Shown here piece by piece: positions 18,139 to 27,411 of a stretch of DNA of 64,000 nt. The number at the start of each line of letters is the position of its first letter. Position 1 is the first letter of the stretch. The DNA comes from PGYR01 sp034670025 (lineage in GTDB: Bacteria; Bacteroidota; Ignavibacteria; Kapaibacteriales; UBA2268): NCBI GenBank assembly GCA_034670025.1, contig JAXMOE010000004.1:62001-126000 (forward strand), read 5' to 3'. A model generated the notes under the pieces. It saw only the letters and a program-made list of their open reading frames with translations, ran no database searches and was not told where the DNA came from. Both the position numbers and the translations under genes were made by a program.

Positions 18139-19062
18139 ATGAAGAACTTAAGAATAATGATTATTACAGTGCTGCTATTCAGCACGATTGGTTTAGTCTC
18201 GCAACCGCCACCTGTTGATTGTGATTCTGACCCTTGCTATCAAACACAATCTTGGGTAAGTAAGCAAGTCACTTTTCAATTTGGTCCATTACCTGATTGT
18301 GATGACTGCTGGGTTGAAATTCACTACAAGACAAGAGATAATTCTACTAGTACAGAGTGTAACCATTTACCTGCTGTTGAATATCAATTAGAATTTGTTA
18401 TAGTTTCAGGAGGATGTTATTATCCTCCTTGCAATTACTTCACAGCATTTGATATGGAAGAGGCTTATAACCAAGCAATGATTAAATTCCTAGATTACTT
18501 AGGTTACGGAATTACTTGGCCAGATGATTGTGGCCCAATATTAGAGTCGTTTACGATAACGAACTGCTTTAGACAAGATGTTGATACAGAAGGTAATCAA
18601 ATATTAAGAGTTTGTAATGCTAAAACTTGTTGTAAACAAGATTTACAATTATGTGTTGAAAATGGTATGGTAGAAATTAATTCAACGATTGACTCTGATG
18701 CAGGAGATTGTTCAAATGACCCTTTTCATCCAACTGAATGTGAAACAATTTGTAATTGGATAGATGAAGCTTTAGTACCGAAAGAAGTTTTAAAAGGGAA
18801 AGGCGAAGTCATATTTAACAAACTAACGATTAGTCCAAATCCTGTGTCTAGTAGTAGTTTGAATTACAATCTAGATTCTAAAGACAAAATTGTAGAAATA
18901 GTAATTATTGATCCAGTAGGAAAATTAATTAAGATCAATGAACTCAATAAAAATGGTTCAAATACTATTAATACTAGTGAATTCCCATCTGGTAATTATA
19001 TACTTATGCTAAGAACAGATAAAAACGAAACACATTATAGTAAATTTAATATTGTTAAATAA
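18139..19062 (+). CDS. Exported cysteine-rich protein with T9SS sorting domain (pair 1, first gene)
   Basis: 307 residues. Signal peptide MKNLRIMIITVLLFSTIGLVSQ, then about 190 residues with roughly 18 cysteines, many paired close together (CDDC, CNAKTCC, CETIC), which suggests disulfides in the periplasm or outside. The C-terminal 80 residues are a T9SS-type sorting domain (TISPNPVSSSSLNYNL ... FPSGNYILMLR). The corresponding proteins of pairs 2 and 3 lack that domain. The next gene starts within or just after its 3' end. Function unknown. Confidence 0.75.
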   Translation: MKNLRIMIITVLLFSTIGLVSQPPPVDCDSDPCYQTQSWVSKQVTFQFGPLPDCDDCWVEIHYKTRDNSTSTECNHLPAVEYQLEFVIVSGGCYYPPCNYFTAFDMEEAYNQAMIKFLDYLGYGITWPDDCGPILESFTITNCFRQDVDTEGNQILRVCNAKTCCKQDLQLCVENGMVEINSTIDSDAGDCSNDPFHPTECETICNWIDEALVPKEVLKGKGEVIFNKLTISPNPVSSSSLNYNLDSKDKIVEIVIIDPVGKLIKINELNKNGSNTINTSEFPSGNYILMLRTDKNETHYSKFNIVK

Positions 19063-20512
19063 TAACAGAGGTCTCCCATTGATTTTGCGAATTTTAGTAT
19101 TGATTATTGTATTTTCAGCATCTTACTACCCAAGCTACTCGCAGTTAGGTAGAATAAGTGCCACATACGTTGAAATGGAAGTTGATACAATTGGTCAATA
19201 CTCTGATATTGAGATAAGTGATGATGGTAATGGTATTGCCTTAGTTGGTAATAAATATACTTATCCAAATTGTTTAGCTTATTCACCAGATTTTGGTGAG
19301 AGCTGGAAGACTTTGGATTATATGGAAAAGCCAGATTTCACATACCAATATACTCACTATTATTCAGATTTTGTAAAAGTCTCTTTTCAAGATGATAATA
19401 ATTTATTTATTAATTCTAATTATAATAGGTTTTATAAATACAATATTGATACTCCAAGAAGAGAAGAGTATATAGTTCAAAACATTACTAGTCTAAATAA
19501 TGCTAGAGGGTATGATTTTATAACTATGGCAAAAAACAATGGGAGATTTTTAATTTATTCAAGACGTGATGGAGCTGTAAATTATGATGATAACTCAACT
19601 ATTACGACACTTGATCCAATAGATTTAAGTAGAACAATTGTTGAGTTTGATATGGAAACTCTTGCCGAGTTGATAGAACCAAGGGGAGAAGATATGTGGT
19701 CTAGTCCTAGTTATGATGATGAATTAATCACAAGTGAAGGGTGCTTTCTGACTACAATTGCACATCGATCTTATAATGAGAATGACAGCTTGGTGCCGAC
19801 TAGAAGTTTAGCAAAGATTAATAATTTGGATAACCCTGAATGGGAATTAATTAAATTAAACCTAACTAATCCAACAGCCCAACATTTTATTTACTTTGAT
19901 GATTGTAATAATGGTATTGTTTCTACTTACGAAGAAAATAATAAATTTTATTCTAGGATGTACCGTACAACAGATGGAGGAAATAGCTGGACTAAAATTT
20001 ATGAGGACAATGAAATGCAATATGTTCCTCGTGAATTTAAAAGACTAAATGACTCTACTTTATTTGCTAGATCAAGTAAATTTGAGCTTTACAGAAGTAC
20101 AGACAATGGTAGTAGTTGGTTTAGAATTGAGTCTGGGATAACCAAATTTTTAACAGACTATGAGATAATAGACGAGAATAACCTATTAGTTGCATATAAC
20201 CAAAATTCAATTGCTAAGATAACACTTGGTAGTGTTATCAGTAGTATCGAAGAAGAAGGTGGTATTACTAGTTCTAACACAACTTACCCCAACCCAGCAA
20301 CAAATATTGTGAACATAGACTTAACACCTGACCAGTTTATCAAAGCAAATAAATCAGAGATAAAGGTTTATGATGTTATTGGCAATGAAATAAACACAAA
20401 TGGTGAAATTAGAACTGAGAATAATAAAGTTGTGTGGGATTGTAGTACAAAACCATCTGGCGTTTACTTAATCAGAATAAATGAAGAAATATATAAAGTT
20501 ATTAAGGAATAA
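19052..20512 (+). CDS. Asp-box/BNR propeller-like T9SS protein (pair 1, second gene)
   Basis: Up to 486 residues. The longest frame starts at TTG 19052, but TTG 19079, preceded by AGAGG, gives a cleaner signal peptide (LILRILVLIIVFSASYYPSYS) and is preferred. Asp-box repeats include YSPDFGESWKTL, TTDGGNSWTKI and STDNGSSWFRI. The C-terminal sorting domain begins TTYPNPATNIVNIDL and ends GVYLIRINEEIYKVIKE. Expected at the cell surface via T9SS. Closely follows the Cys-rich gene, so the two form a unit. Confidence 0.78.
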   Translation: MLNNNRGLPLILRILVLIIVFSASYYPSYSQLGRISATYVEMEVDTIGQYSDIEISDDGNGIALVGNKYTYPNCLAYSPDFGESWKTLDYMEKPDFTYQYTHYYSDFVKVSFQDDNNLFINSNYNRFYKYNIDTPRREEYIVQNITSLNNARGYDFITMAKNNGRFLIYSRRDGAVNYDDNSTITTLDPIDLSRTIVEFDMETLAELIEPRGEDMWSSPSYDDELITSEGCFLTTIAHRSYNENDSLVPTRSLAKINNLDNPEWELIKLNLTNPTAQHFIYFDDCNNGIVSTYEENNKFYSRMYRTTDGGNSWTKIYEDNEMQYVPREFKRLNDSTLFARSSKFELYRSTDNGSSWFRIESGITKFLTDYEIIDENNLLVAYNQNSIAKITLGSVISSIEEEGGITSSNTTYPNPATNIVNIDLTPDQFIKANKSEIKVYDVIGNEINTNGEIRTENNKVVWDCSTKPSGVYLIRINEEIYKVIKE

Positions 20513-20530
20513 CAAAGGAGAATTAAAAAA

Positions 20531-20564
20531 GGGTCAGAAACACTACTTGAGTAATTCCTGACCC
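20531..20564 (+). terminator. Possible terminator hairpin, copy 1
   Basis: GGGTCAG pairs with CTGACCC around a 20-nt loop, 18 bp after the stop at 20512. The T run behind it is weak (GTATTTA), so termination is possible rather than certain. Repeated at 23593-23625. Confidence 0.45.
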
Positions 20565-20570
20565 GTATTT

Positions 20571-20603
20571 ACCATTTAAAAATTTATGACGTTCCCAAAT
20601 GGT
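20571..20603 (+). promoter_or_regulatory. R2 stem-loop, copy 2
   Basis: Stem ACCATTT / AAATGGT around the loop AAAAATTTATGACGTTCCC, ending 66 bp before the ATG of the pair 2 Cys-rich gene. See copy 1 for the compensating stem change. Confidence 0.65.
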
Positions 20604-20669
20604 TGATACTAAACTAACGAATTACTCTCTAATTTATTAATATATTATTAACTAAATGGAGTATTTAAA

Positions 20670-21329
20670 ATGAATGCTTTAAAAAAATATTCTATAATAG
20701 CTTTGGTGTTAGGATTATTTATAATCTCTGGGTCAAGCATAGAATTAAAATCTCAACCATGTACAACTATGGTTGATACACTTACGATTGATGGATGCGA
20801 CTACGAAGTAACACTATGTGTTTATTGTGGTCTTGCCTACCCTGGATATTTGACTGTTGAGTCAATGAAGTTAATTAGTAGTGGGTGTACGACTACTTTA
20901 GATCCAAACGAACTAATGCAAAGAGCATACACTCAAGTTTCTACTGTTTCAGTAATGTGGTATAATTATTGTCAGTATCATTTACCACCATGTGATGGTA
21001 TAGAACCACCGAAAGAAATGACAGTAAGACAATATTATTGCTGGAAAGTTAAACTTGATTATTATGATCCATTAGAAGAAGAAAACTATTATCTTTTCTT
21101 CCCATGCAATACAGATGATTATTGCGAAGTAACTTATGAATACTGCGTAGATTCATTAGGTGTTACTCAGAAAAATTTAGTTTCGTCATCTAATGTCGCA
21201 ACATCCATTGACTGTACTGAAGAGGGAGAAGACATAGATATACCTAGTGGTTCTTCTGAAGTAGGGCAGTCATCAGATTGTTATATCCTTCATACTCCTT
21301 GTAATCCAGATATTTATATATGGTACTAA
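20670..21329 (+). CDS. Exported cysteine-rich protein (pair 2, first gene)
   Basis: 219 residues with a signal peptide (MNALKKYSIIALVLGLFIIS). About 14 cysteines recur in the same order as in the 206-residue protein at 23732 (shared DTLTI/VDGCDY-, CVYCGLAYPG / CVNCTVTHPG, LPPCD / APPCD, YCEVTYEYC / YCRVTYDIC, LHTPCNP / LHTLCNP). There is no sorting domain, so it may stay in the periplasm or be carried by its partner. It ends next to the start of the propeller gene. Confidence 0.72.
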   Translation: MNALKKYSIIALVLGLFIISGSSIELKSQPCTTMVDTLTIDGCDYEVTLCVYCGLAYPGYLTVESMKLISSGCTTTLDPNELMQRAYTQVSTVSVMWYNYCQYHLPPCDGIEPPKEMTVRQYYCWKVKLDYYDPLEEENYYLFFPCNTDDYCEVTYEYCVDSLGVTQKNLVSSSNVATSIDCTEEGEDIDIPSGSSEVGQSSDCYILHTPCNPDIYIWY

Positions 21330-21331
21330 TT

Positions 21332-23479
21332 ATGAAAATAATAATTTTCATTTTAGCAAGCATTTCACTCTCTGCCGTTGAATGGCAGAGAGCTGATATT
21401 CCAGGTGAAAGGTTAAGAATATTTGATGCTTTTACTATTAACAATGAACTGATTGTTCAAAATACATCAAACCCACCACATTCATTCATTTTTAAAAATG
21501 AAAATTGGAGTAGCTTGAATGATGAATTTTTAGATTCTTTAGATAGATTTAAAATTATAGCACAGTTAGATAGTAAAATTTTCATAAGTACTAAGGAAAG
21601 AAATTATTATTCAATAGATTCTGGAAAAAAATGGTTTGAGACTGATGGTCCTATTTCAACTAAAGGAACTATGAGTAATAAGTATTATTTCGGTTCGGGG
21701 CTAAACAGAAAACTATTCAAATTTAGTTTTGATAATAACAAATGGAGTTTAGCTACATTTACAAACGACTCAAATAAACTAGACACATTAGTTGGGGATT
21801 TGATAAAGTGTGAAGGTGACTTACTAACTTCATCGGAGTGGGCTGCATTTCCTTTGGCTGAGCCAGGCATTAGAATTTCAACAGATGGAGGTGAAACTTG
21901 GTATCAATCACCAAGTTTTAATAAATTAATTATAACTATGGAAATTGCAGATGGTGTTATATACGCTATGGCTACTGACAACAAACTATATTCCTCTGAA
22001 GATAATGGGATGACATGGCAGGTCGCAAATAGTGAAGAATTGACTATAAGTGAACTAGTTTCTTATAAGGATAACCTATACTCGAGGATGAATAAAGCAG
22101 TTTACAAATCTACAGATAATGGTAACACATGGGAGATGTTTGTCAATGGCGTAGAGGATTTTGTAATAGAAAATATAAAGGTAGTAGGAGGAAAACTATT
22201 CTTGCTAACAGAACGAAGTCAGTTATATATCTATTCTGAAGCGAATGAAAAGTGGGAATATCATCCGTTCTTGCAAGATAAGTTGACATGTAGAGATTTA
22301 GTAGAACGTAATGATACATTGTATGCACTAGGTAATAGAAGGGGAGTTATATATTCAGTTGATGGAGGTTTGAGTTGGAATATATTTAATGAGCAATTTA
22401 GTAAGTATTTTGAGCATTTTTCTGAATTGCATATTAATGATGACTCGATAGTTCTAGATAATTATGGTCAAGAGTTATATATATCTGACGATCGTGGCGA
22501 TACTTGGACAAAATCAAATATAGGGTATTTTGATCCATTTGATCCACCAATTAATAAAATTATCTTAGAAGATGATAGAATAATCCTCACAACTAATACA
22601 GGGTTGAAAGTATCTACAAATAAAGGTGAGGATTGGATTAATCACTATGGTGGTGAGTTAGGCGAAGAAGAAAAAATAGGTTCCATGTTTGTTTTAGATA
22701 GTACGTATTATAGTTATAAGAAAACAGGAATAATAACGTCCCCCTCTACTTTAGATAGCTGGGATTATATAGTAGATAGCACTAAAACATCTGAATTGAG
22801 TATATATTATATATTAGATTACACAGAGGATAATACGATTTACTTCAACTCAGAAGTATTTAGTGACCGCAATTCTGTATACAGCTATTCTTTCGATACT
22901 GGCAAAAAAGAACTGTTTTGTGATTATCCGAATAAAGATACTGTGCCTCATCTATTGCAAAAAGTAGAATCTTCATATATTATGGCTTATGGAAGTTCGG
23001 TTATTGTTTCACATGATGAAGGTAATAACTGGATAGAACATAAACTTGATATTTTTGGACCAGATAGCTTAAGAGGGAATATTATCAATGGTCTTATTAT
23101 TGAGAATAATAGTTTATTAGCATCTACTTCAGATGGTATAGCTTACGCAAAATTAAGTGAATTTGGTATAACCACCTCAGTAGAAAATGAAATTGAACGC
23201 AACTACCTTTATACCTTCCCACCTTACCCAAATCCTGCAAGTAGCGAAATAAAAGTTCTAACATATTGGGATATTAACCTACCAATGAGAGAAAGTGATG
23301 TATCGGTTTATGATTTGAGTGGAAGAAAAGTAGACACCAAAGGCAAAATAAATATTGTAAAACAAGCTGACCACTACGGTAGAATAACTTGGGATTGCTC
23401 AGTTGAGAAAACTGGTATCTATATCATAACTATAAAACACGGCACTGAAGAGAAGGCTGTGAAAGTGGTGGTGGAGTGA
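21332..23479 (+). CDS. Asp-box/BNR propeller-like T9SS protein (pair 2, second gene)
   Basis: About 715 residues from ATG 21332. An upstream in-frame ATG at 21320 would add four residues in front of the signal peptide MKIIIFILASISLSAVEWQ and is less likely. At least eight Asp-box-like repeats are visible (SIDSGKKWFET, STDGGETWYQS, SEDNGMTWQVA, STDNGNTWEMF, SVDGGLSWNIF). The C-terminal domain (YPNPASSEIKVLTYWDI ... TGIYIITIKHGTEEKAVKV) is nearly identical at DNA level to that of the 24361 gene. Expected at the surface through T9SS; ligand unknown. Confidence 0.8.
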   Translation: MKIIIFILASISLSAVEWQRADIPGERLRIFDAFTINNELIVQNTSNPPHSFIFKNENWSSLNDEFLDSLDRFKIIAQLDSKIFISTKERNYYSIDSGKKWFETDGPISTKGTMSNKYYFGSGLNRKLFKFSFDNNKWSLATFTNDSNKLDTLVGDLIKCEGDLLTSSEWAAFPLAEPGIRISTDGGETWYQSPSFNKLIITMEIADGVIYAMATDNKLYSSEDNGMTWQVANSEELTISELVSYKDNLYSRMNKAVYKSTDNGNTWEMFVNGVEDFVIENIKVVGGKLFLLTERSQLYIYSEANEKWEYHPFLQDKLTCRDLVERNDTLYALGNRRGVIYSVDGGLSWNIFNEQFSKYFEHFSELHINDDSIVLDNYGQELYISDDRGDTWTKSNIGYFDPFDPPINKIILEDDRIILTTNTGLKVSTNKGEDWINHYGGELGEEEKIGSMFVLDSTYYSYKKTGIITSPSTLDSWDYIVDSTKTSELSIYYILDYTEDNTIYFNSEVFSDRNSVYSYSFDTGKKELFCDYPNKDTVPHLLQKVESSYIMAYGSSVIVSHDEGNNWIEHKLDIFGPDSLRGNIINGLIIENNSLLASTSDGIAYAKLSEFGITTSVENEIERNYLYTFPPYPNPASSEIKVLTYWDINLPMRESDVSVYDLSGRKVDTKGKINIVKQADHYGRITWDCSVEKTGIYIITIKHGTEEKAVKVVVE

Positions 23480-23592
23480 TGAACAATAATTGAGAAATGA
23501 AAAAAGAGTTAAACGAATTTGTTTCTAAAGAAACAAATAAAAATGACTATTTAAATAAAGTTATTAAGGAATAACAAAGGAGAATAAAAAAA

Positions 23593-23625
23593 AGGTCAGA
23601 AACACTACTAGAGTAATTCCTGACC
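23593..23625 (+). terminator. Possible terminator hairpin, copy 2
   Basis: AGGTCAG ... CTGACCC, the second copy of the hairpin at 20531-20564, about 115 bp after the stop at 23479. The T run is weak. Confidence 0.4.
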
Positions 23626-23632
23626 CGTATTT

Positions 23633-23665
23633 ACCATTTAAAAATTTATGACGTTCCCAAATGGT
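23633..23665 (+). promoter_or_regulatory. R2 stem-loop, copy 3
   Basis: Stem ACCATTT / AAATGGT with the loop AAAAATTTATGACGTTCCC, ending 66 bp before the ATG of the pair 3 Cys-rich gene. Confidence 0.65.
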
Positions 23666-23731
23666 TGATACAAAACTAACGAATTACTCTCTAATTTATT
23701 AATATATTATTAACTAAATGGAGTATTTAAA

Positions 23732-24352
23732 ATGAATGCTTTAAAAAAATATTCGCTAATTATTGTTATTGGAATAATAACAATGTTTAATCTCAATTCA
23801 AATCTTTCAGCTCAATGTCCTTCTGGTTCTACTCACCATGTGGATACGTTAACAGTTGGAGGTTGTGATTATATCATTGATATGTGCGTTAATTGCACTG
23901 TAACACATCCAGGGACTGTAACTTTTAATTCCATTACGCCTATAGACAGTTCGTGTGTCAGTTCTTTAACACCAGAGCAACAAATAAAACAAGTAATGAC
24001 ACAAACAGAGAATTGGGCATATATGTATTTTGGTGTATGTGCTTCTGGTGCCCCACCTTGCGATGTTGAAGAAAAAAGGATTGATTTCAACTATCCTATT
24101 TGTTGGGTAGTAGTTTATGACTCTGTGAATCAGCGTAACTGGTACTATTCTTGTGATGATGCATATTGCAGAGTAACTTATGATATTTGTATGGAGATGC
24201 CTGGAATGACACTTAAGAAAACACTTATAAGTGCAACACAAGTGAATTTTCCACCTTCTTGTCTTGGTACTGAAGGATCAGATATTAATTTCCCAACAAC
24301 CCATAATGGTGAATCAGAATGTTTCACTCTGCACACCTTATGTAACCCTTAA
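23732..24352 (+). CDS. Exported cysteine-rich protein (pair 3, first gene)
   Basis: 206 residues. The signal peptide starts with the same MNALKKYS as pair 2 and then diverges. The cysteine pattern matches the 219-residue paralogue (GGCDY, CVNC, CASGAPPCD, YCRVTYDIC, LHTLCNP), but the sequence between cysteines is well diverged, suggesting older duplication or diversifying change with a recombined 5' end. No sorting domain. Followed after 8 bp by the propeller gene. Confidence 0.72.
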   Translation: MNALKKYSLIIVIGIITMFNLNSNLSAQCPSGSTHHVDTLTVGGCDYIIDMCVNCTVTHPGTVTFNSITPIDSSCVSSLTPEQQIKQVMTQTENWAYMYFGVCASGAPPCDVEEKRIDFNYPICWVVVYDSVNQRNWYYSCDDAYCRVTYDICMEMPGMTLKKTLISATQVNFPPSCLGTEGSDINFPTTHNGESECFTLHTLCNP

Positions 24353-24360
24353 AATAGTAT

Positions 24361-26541
24361 ATGAATATCTACGATACTTGCAAAATACTACTATCAATTT
24401 TGGCTTTTTCAACACTTTCCCTTATCTCACAAGATTGGGAAAGAGTTGAAGGGCCTTATTCTTATTCCTTTGTAAGGAATATGTTTGAATATAATAATAA
24501 GCTATATGTTCCGAGTTATTCTGATCCAGTAATTTATGAGCTAAATAATAATAAATGGGAAATATCTTCAATAAAATTACCAACAACAAAGAGAATTTCT
24601 TCCTTTGAACAAAATGGGAGTAATGTTTTTCTTGGCACAACTGATTCGAATTATATATCTACGAACCTAGGGAAGTCATGGACTACGACACCATTTCATA
24701 TTTATGGTTTGACAGCAAGAGAAGTATATATAAATAATGATAAAATATTTGTTACCCCTGATTGGGTTGATACACTTTCGTATTACTCTATTCCAGATAA
24801 CAAATGGTATAAGGTTCGATTAGAAGGGGAAGACTTAAACGTTTTGGGACATGATGTTGCTGTATATGAGAACTATATATTTTTAACTTATGCCGTTGAC
24901 TTTGCTGGCACTGAGCACTCTATAATTAGATCTATTGATTATGGTGAAACGTGGGAGGTATTTGACTCAATAGATGTTAAGGTAAACGACATTATTGTCC
25001 ACAATGATATACTATTTATTGCTGGCGAAGACAAACATCTTTACAAAAGTTATGACTTTGGTGACTCTTGGGAAGTAGATACAACTAAGAATTTCCCAGT
25101 AGATAAGTTCTATTCTTTGGAGGACAACCTATTTGCTTCGGTAAATAGTATTGGATATAAAGATTCTATTGATGTTGGTGTTCATCTTTCAACTGATAAT
25201 GGTGAAACTTGGGAACTTAGACATAATGGCATAATAAATATAAATATAGAAGATTTTCATTATTTCGGTGATATACTATATTGTGAGAATGACAGAAGTA
25301 TGTTATTCCAAACTAGTGACTTGGGTAAGAATTGGGAAAGATGTAATATATTAACTGATAGTATAATTACTTACGACTTATTTACAGAGAACGATACTTT
25401 GTACGCAGGTACAACATCGAGGAGTGGAATACAATACACAACCCAAGAAGGTACAAGTTGGGAGAATTATTCTGATGGGCTGTCTAGTAGGATATGGGAA
25501 ATTTACAAAAGAGACAGTGTGGTAGTTAATATTCTAGAAGGACGTGGGTTTATAGAAATTTCATCAGATTATGGTAAGACTTGGCTACAAACTAGTACTG
25601 GTGTACAAGACTTACTTAGAACTCCTCATCAGGATGTAGAGTTCTTGCAAGATAGCACTATATTATTAGCATCTATTTTTGGTACAAGAATTTCAACTGA
25701 TTTTGGAAAGACTTGGGACGGATTTCAAAATGAAGTACTTAAGCCTGAATACCCAACTAATCATATTTTGCGAATAGATGACGAAACTCTTGTGGTTGTT
25801 GCAAAAGATGAGGGTTTGTTCAAATCAACAGACAATGGTAAATCATGGGAGAAAGTAGACACTGAATTTTCAGATATCCATCAATCAAGTTTTAATATGT
25901 TTGAGTATAAAGATGGAAAAATATATGCTTTTGTACCTAATAAAGGCATATTCTATTCAGAAGACGACGGGATAACTTGGACTGAGTTTAGTGAAGAATT
26001 TAAAGGGAAAGTTACTGATTATGGCATAGAGTTATTAAATGAATTTGTTATAGCTACAACATCAAGAGGAATAATATACTCATCAGACGACGGAGAGACC
26101 TCAAAGTCATTTGAAATAGAACTTCCAGACACTGTAAACTATATTACAGACATTGCAGTTCAAGGAGATTACCTAATAGCAAGTAGTGATAATGGAGTCT
26201 ATAGAACTACATTACAGAGTTTGGGTCTTACAACTAGTAATGTTGAGTATGAAACAGAACGTAACTACCTTTACACTCTCCCCCCTTATCCCAACCCTGC
26301 AAGTAGCGAAATAAAAGTTCTAACATATTGGGATATAAATCTTCCAATGAGAGAAAGTGATGTATCGGTTTATGATTTGAGTGGTAGGACAGTAAACACA
26401 GAGGGAAAGATTAAAATAGTCAAACAAGCTGACCACTACGGTAGAATAACTTGGGATTGCTCAGGTGAGAAAACAGGTATATATATTATAAACATAAAAC
26501 ATGGCACTGAAGAGAAGGCTGTGAAAGTGGTGGTGGAGTGA
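24361..26541 (+). CDS. Asp-box/BNR propeller-like T9SS protein (pair 3, second gene)
   Basis: 726 residues with a signal peptide (MNIYDTCKILLSILAFSTLS). Numerous Asp-box repeats (SIDYGETWEVF, SYDFGDSWEVD, STDNGETWELR, STDFGKTWDGF, STDNGKSWEKV, SEDDGITWTEF) indicate one or two beta propellers. The C-terminal sorting domain is almost the same as in the pair 2 protein, while the propeller is much more divergent. The stop overlaps the next ATG (TGATG), coupling it to the nuclease-like gene. Confidence 0.8.
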   Translation: MNIYDTCKILLSILAFSTLSLISQDWERVEGPYSYSFVRNMFEYNNKLYVPSYSDPVIYELNNNKWEISSIKLPTTKRISSFEQNGSNVFLGTTDSNYISTNLGKSWTTTPFHIYGLTAREVYINNDKIFVTPDWVDTLSYYSIPDNKWYKVRLEGEDLNVLGHDVAVYENYIFLTYAVDFAGTEHSIIRSIDYGETWEVFDSIDVKVNDIIVHNDILFIAGEDKHLYKSYDFGDSWEVDTTKNFPVDKFYSLEDNLFASVNSIGYKDSIDVGVHLSTDNGETWELRHNGIININIEDFHYFGDILYCENDRSMLFQTSDLGKNWERCNILTDSIITYDLFTENDTLYAGTTSRSGIQYTTQEGTSWENYSDGLSSRIWEIYKRDSVVVNILEGRGFIEISSDYGKTWLQTSTGVQDLLRTPHQDVEFLQDSTILLASIFGTRISTDFGKTWDGFQNEVLKPEYPTNHILRIDDETLVVVAKDEGLFKSTDNGKSWEKVDTEFSDIHQSSFNMFEYKDGKIYAFVPNKGIFYSEDDGITWTEFSEEFKGKVTDYGIELLNEFVIATTSRGIIYSSDDGETSKSFEIELPDTVNYITDIAVQGDYLIASSDNGVYRTTLQSLGLTTSNVEYETERNYLYTLPPYPNPASSEIKVLTYWDINLPMRESDVSVYDLSGRTVNTEGKIKIVKQADHYGRITWDCSGEKTGIYIINIKHGTEEKAVKVVVE

Positions 26542-27320
26542 TGGAAAAAAATAGAAAAATGAAATGTAAAGATAATATAAAATTAGACACTGAAGTATTC
26601 GATTTTATCAAACATGTGGAGGATGTAGGTGAAGAATCTATTACAGATTATTTAGTTTGGCAATGGAGGAAACGAGATAAAAGATTCAATTATCTGAACG
26701 TAGAAAAACATAATCGAATTAAAGAAAATAAAGTAAGTGGTGCCGATTTTGAATTGGAGCTATGGATTCTTACCAAAAAAGAAAGTATTTCATTTGTATT
26801 CCAGGCTAAGAAAATTATCCCTAACCGCAATGCCTATTGTAGTAAACTAAATTATCAGAATGGTCCTAAGAGACAAATTGATAAGTTAATTGATTTTGCA
26901 AAAAAGAAAAATAAACTACCATTCTACATATTCTATTCACCAGCAGACAATAAATCGCGAGCAAAATGTAATAGATTCCAATTATCTAATTCAGCGCTAT
27001 TTATGACAGATGCTTATACGGTTGATCAATTAACCGTGAATTATAAAAGAAAAAAACTTTCAAAGAATCAAATTTTAAATGAAACTAATCCATTTCACTG
27101 TCTGTTTTGTTGTCCATTAGTTAATGAGTCGTATTATCATTATTTAGAAAGTTATTTTGAAAGATTAATAGAAAACCATTCATTTGAAGAGAATAATGAA
27201 ATACCTAGATATGTAAATGCTATTGCAAACAATGAAGTTGGGATTACCTCTGAATTAATAAATGAACATGGATTAACCGTTTTCAGAAATATTGGTGTCT
27301 TAGATTTAAGAAATAGATAA
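26541..27320 (+). CDS. DUF6615-like protein, possible PD-(D/E)xK nuclease fold
   Basis: 259 residues from the ATG overlapping the previous stop. GEESITDYLVWQW near the N-terminus, then SGADFELELWI ... FVFQAKKI and a conserved-looking GPKRQIDKLIDFAKKK ... LPFYIFYSP. This order (EESITD, GADxE, QAK, QIDxL, fYSP) is what I remember of DUF6615 proteins. The GAD...QAK spacing resembles the D...(E/Q)xK core of restriction-endonuclease-like folds. Family assignment is by eye only. It lies between the secreted block and the restriction operon, and probably pairs with the 27412 gene. Confidence 0.6.
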   Translation: MEKNRKMKCKDNIKLDTEVFDFIKHVEDVGEESITDYLVWQWRKRDKRFNYLNVEKHNRIKENKVSGADFELELWILTKKESISFVFQAKKIIPNRNAYCSKLNYQNGPKRQIDKLIDFAKKKNKLPFYIFYSPADNKSRAKCNRFQLSNSALFMTDAYTVDQLTVNYKRKKLSKNQILNETNPFHCLFCCPLVNESYYHYLESYFERLIENHSFEENNEIPRYVNAIANNEVGITSELINEHGLTVFRNIGVLDLRNR

Positions 27321-27411
27321 TAATCAACTCAATTTAAGAGACAAAATTAGTCAGAATGAAGAAATATGAGGTATTCATTCTGAGTAAAAAAATAAATCAC
27401 AGGATTGAAAT

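Larger units (their letters stand above)
20493..20692 (+). repeat. 200-bp duplicated block, copy 1
   Basis: Nearly identical to 23555-23754. It spans the last codons of the pair 1 propeller gene, a hairpin (GGGTCAG ... CTGACCC), the R2 stem-loop, the leader, and the first codons (MNALKKYS) of the next Cys-rich gene. It marks tandem duplication of a gene pair. Confidence 0.85.
23555..23754 (+). repeat. 200-bp duplicated block, copy 2
   Basis: Second copy of 20493-20692. Here its left end no longer encodes a protein end: the VIKE-stop codons of the pair 1 propeller gene survive as non-coding sequence about 75 bp after the pair 2 propeller stop. This shows that the duplication carried the old gene tail with it. 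Confidence 0.85.
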
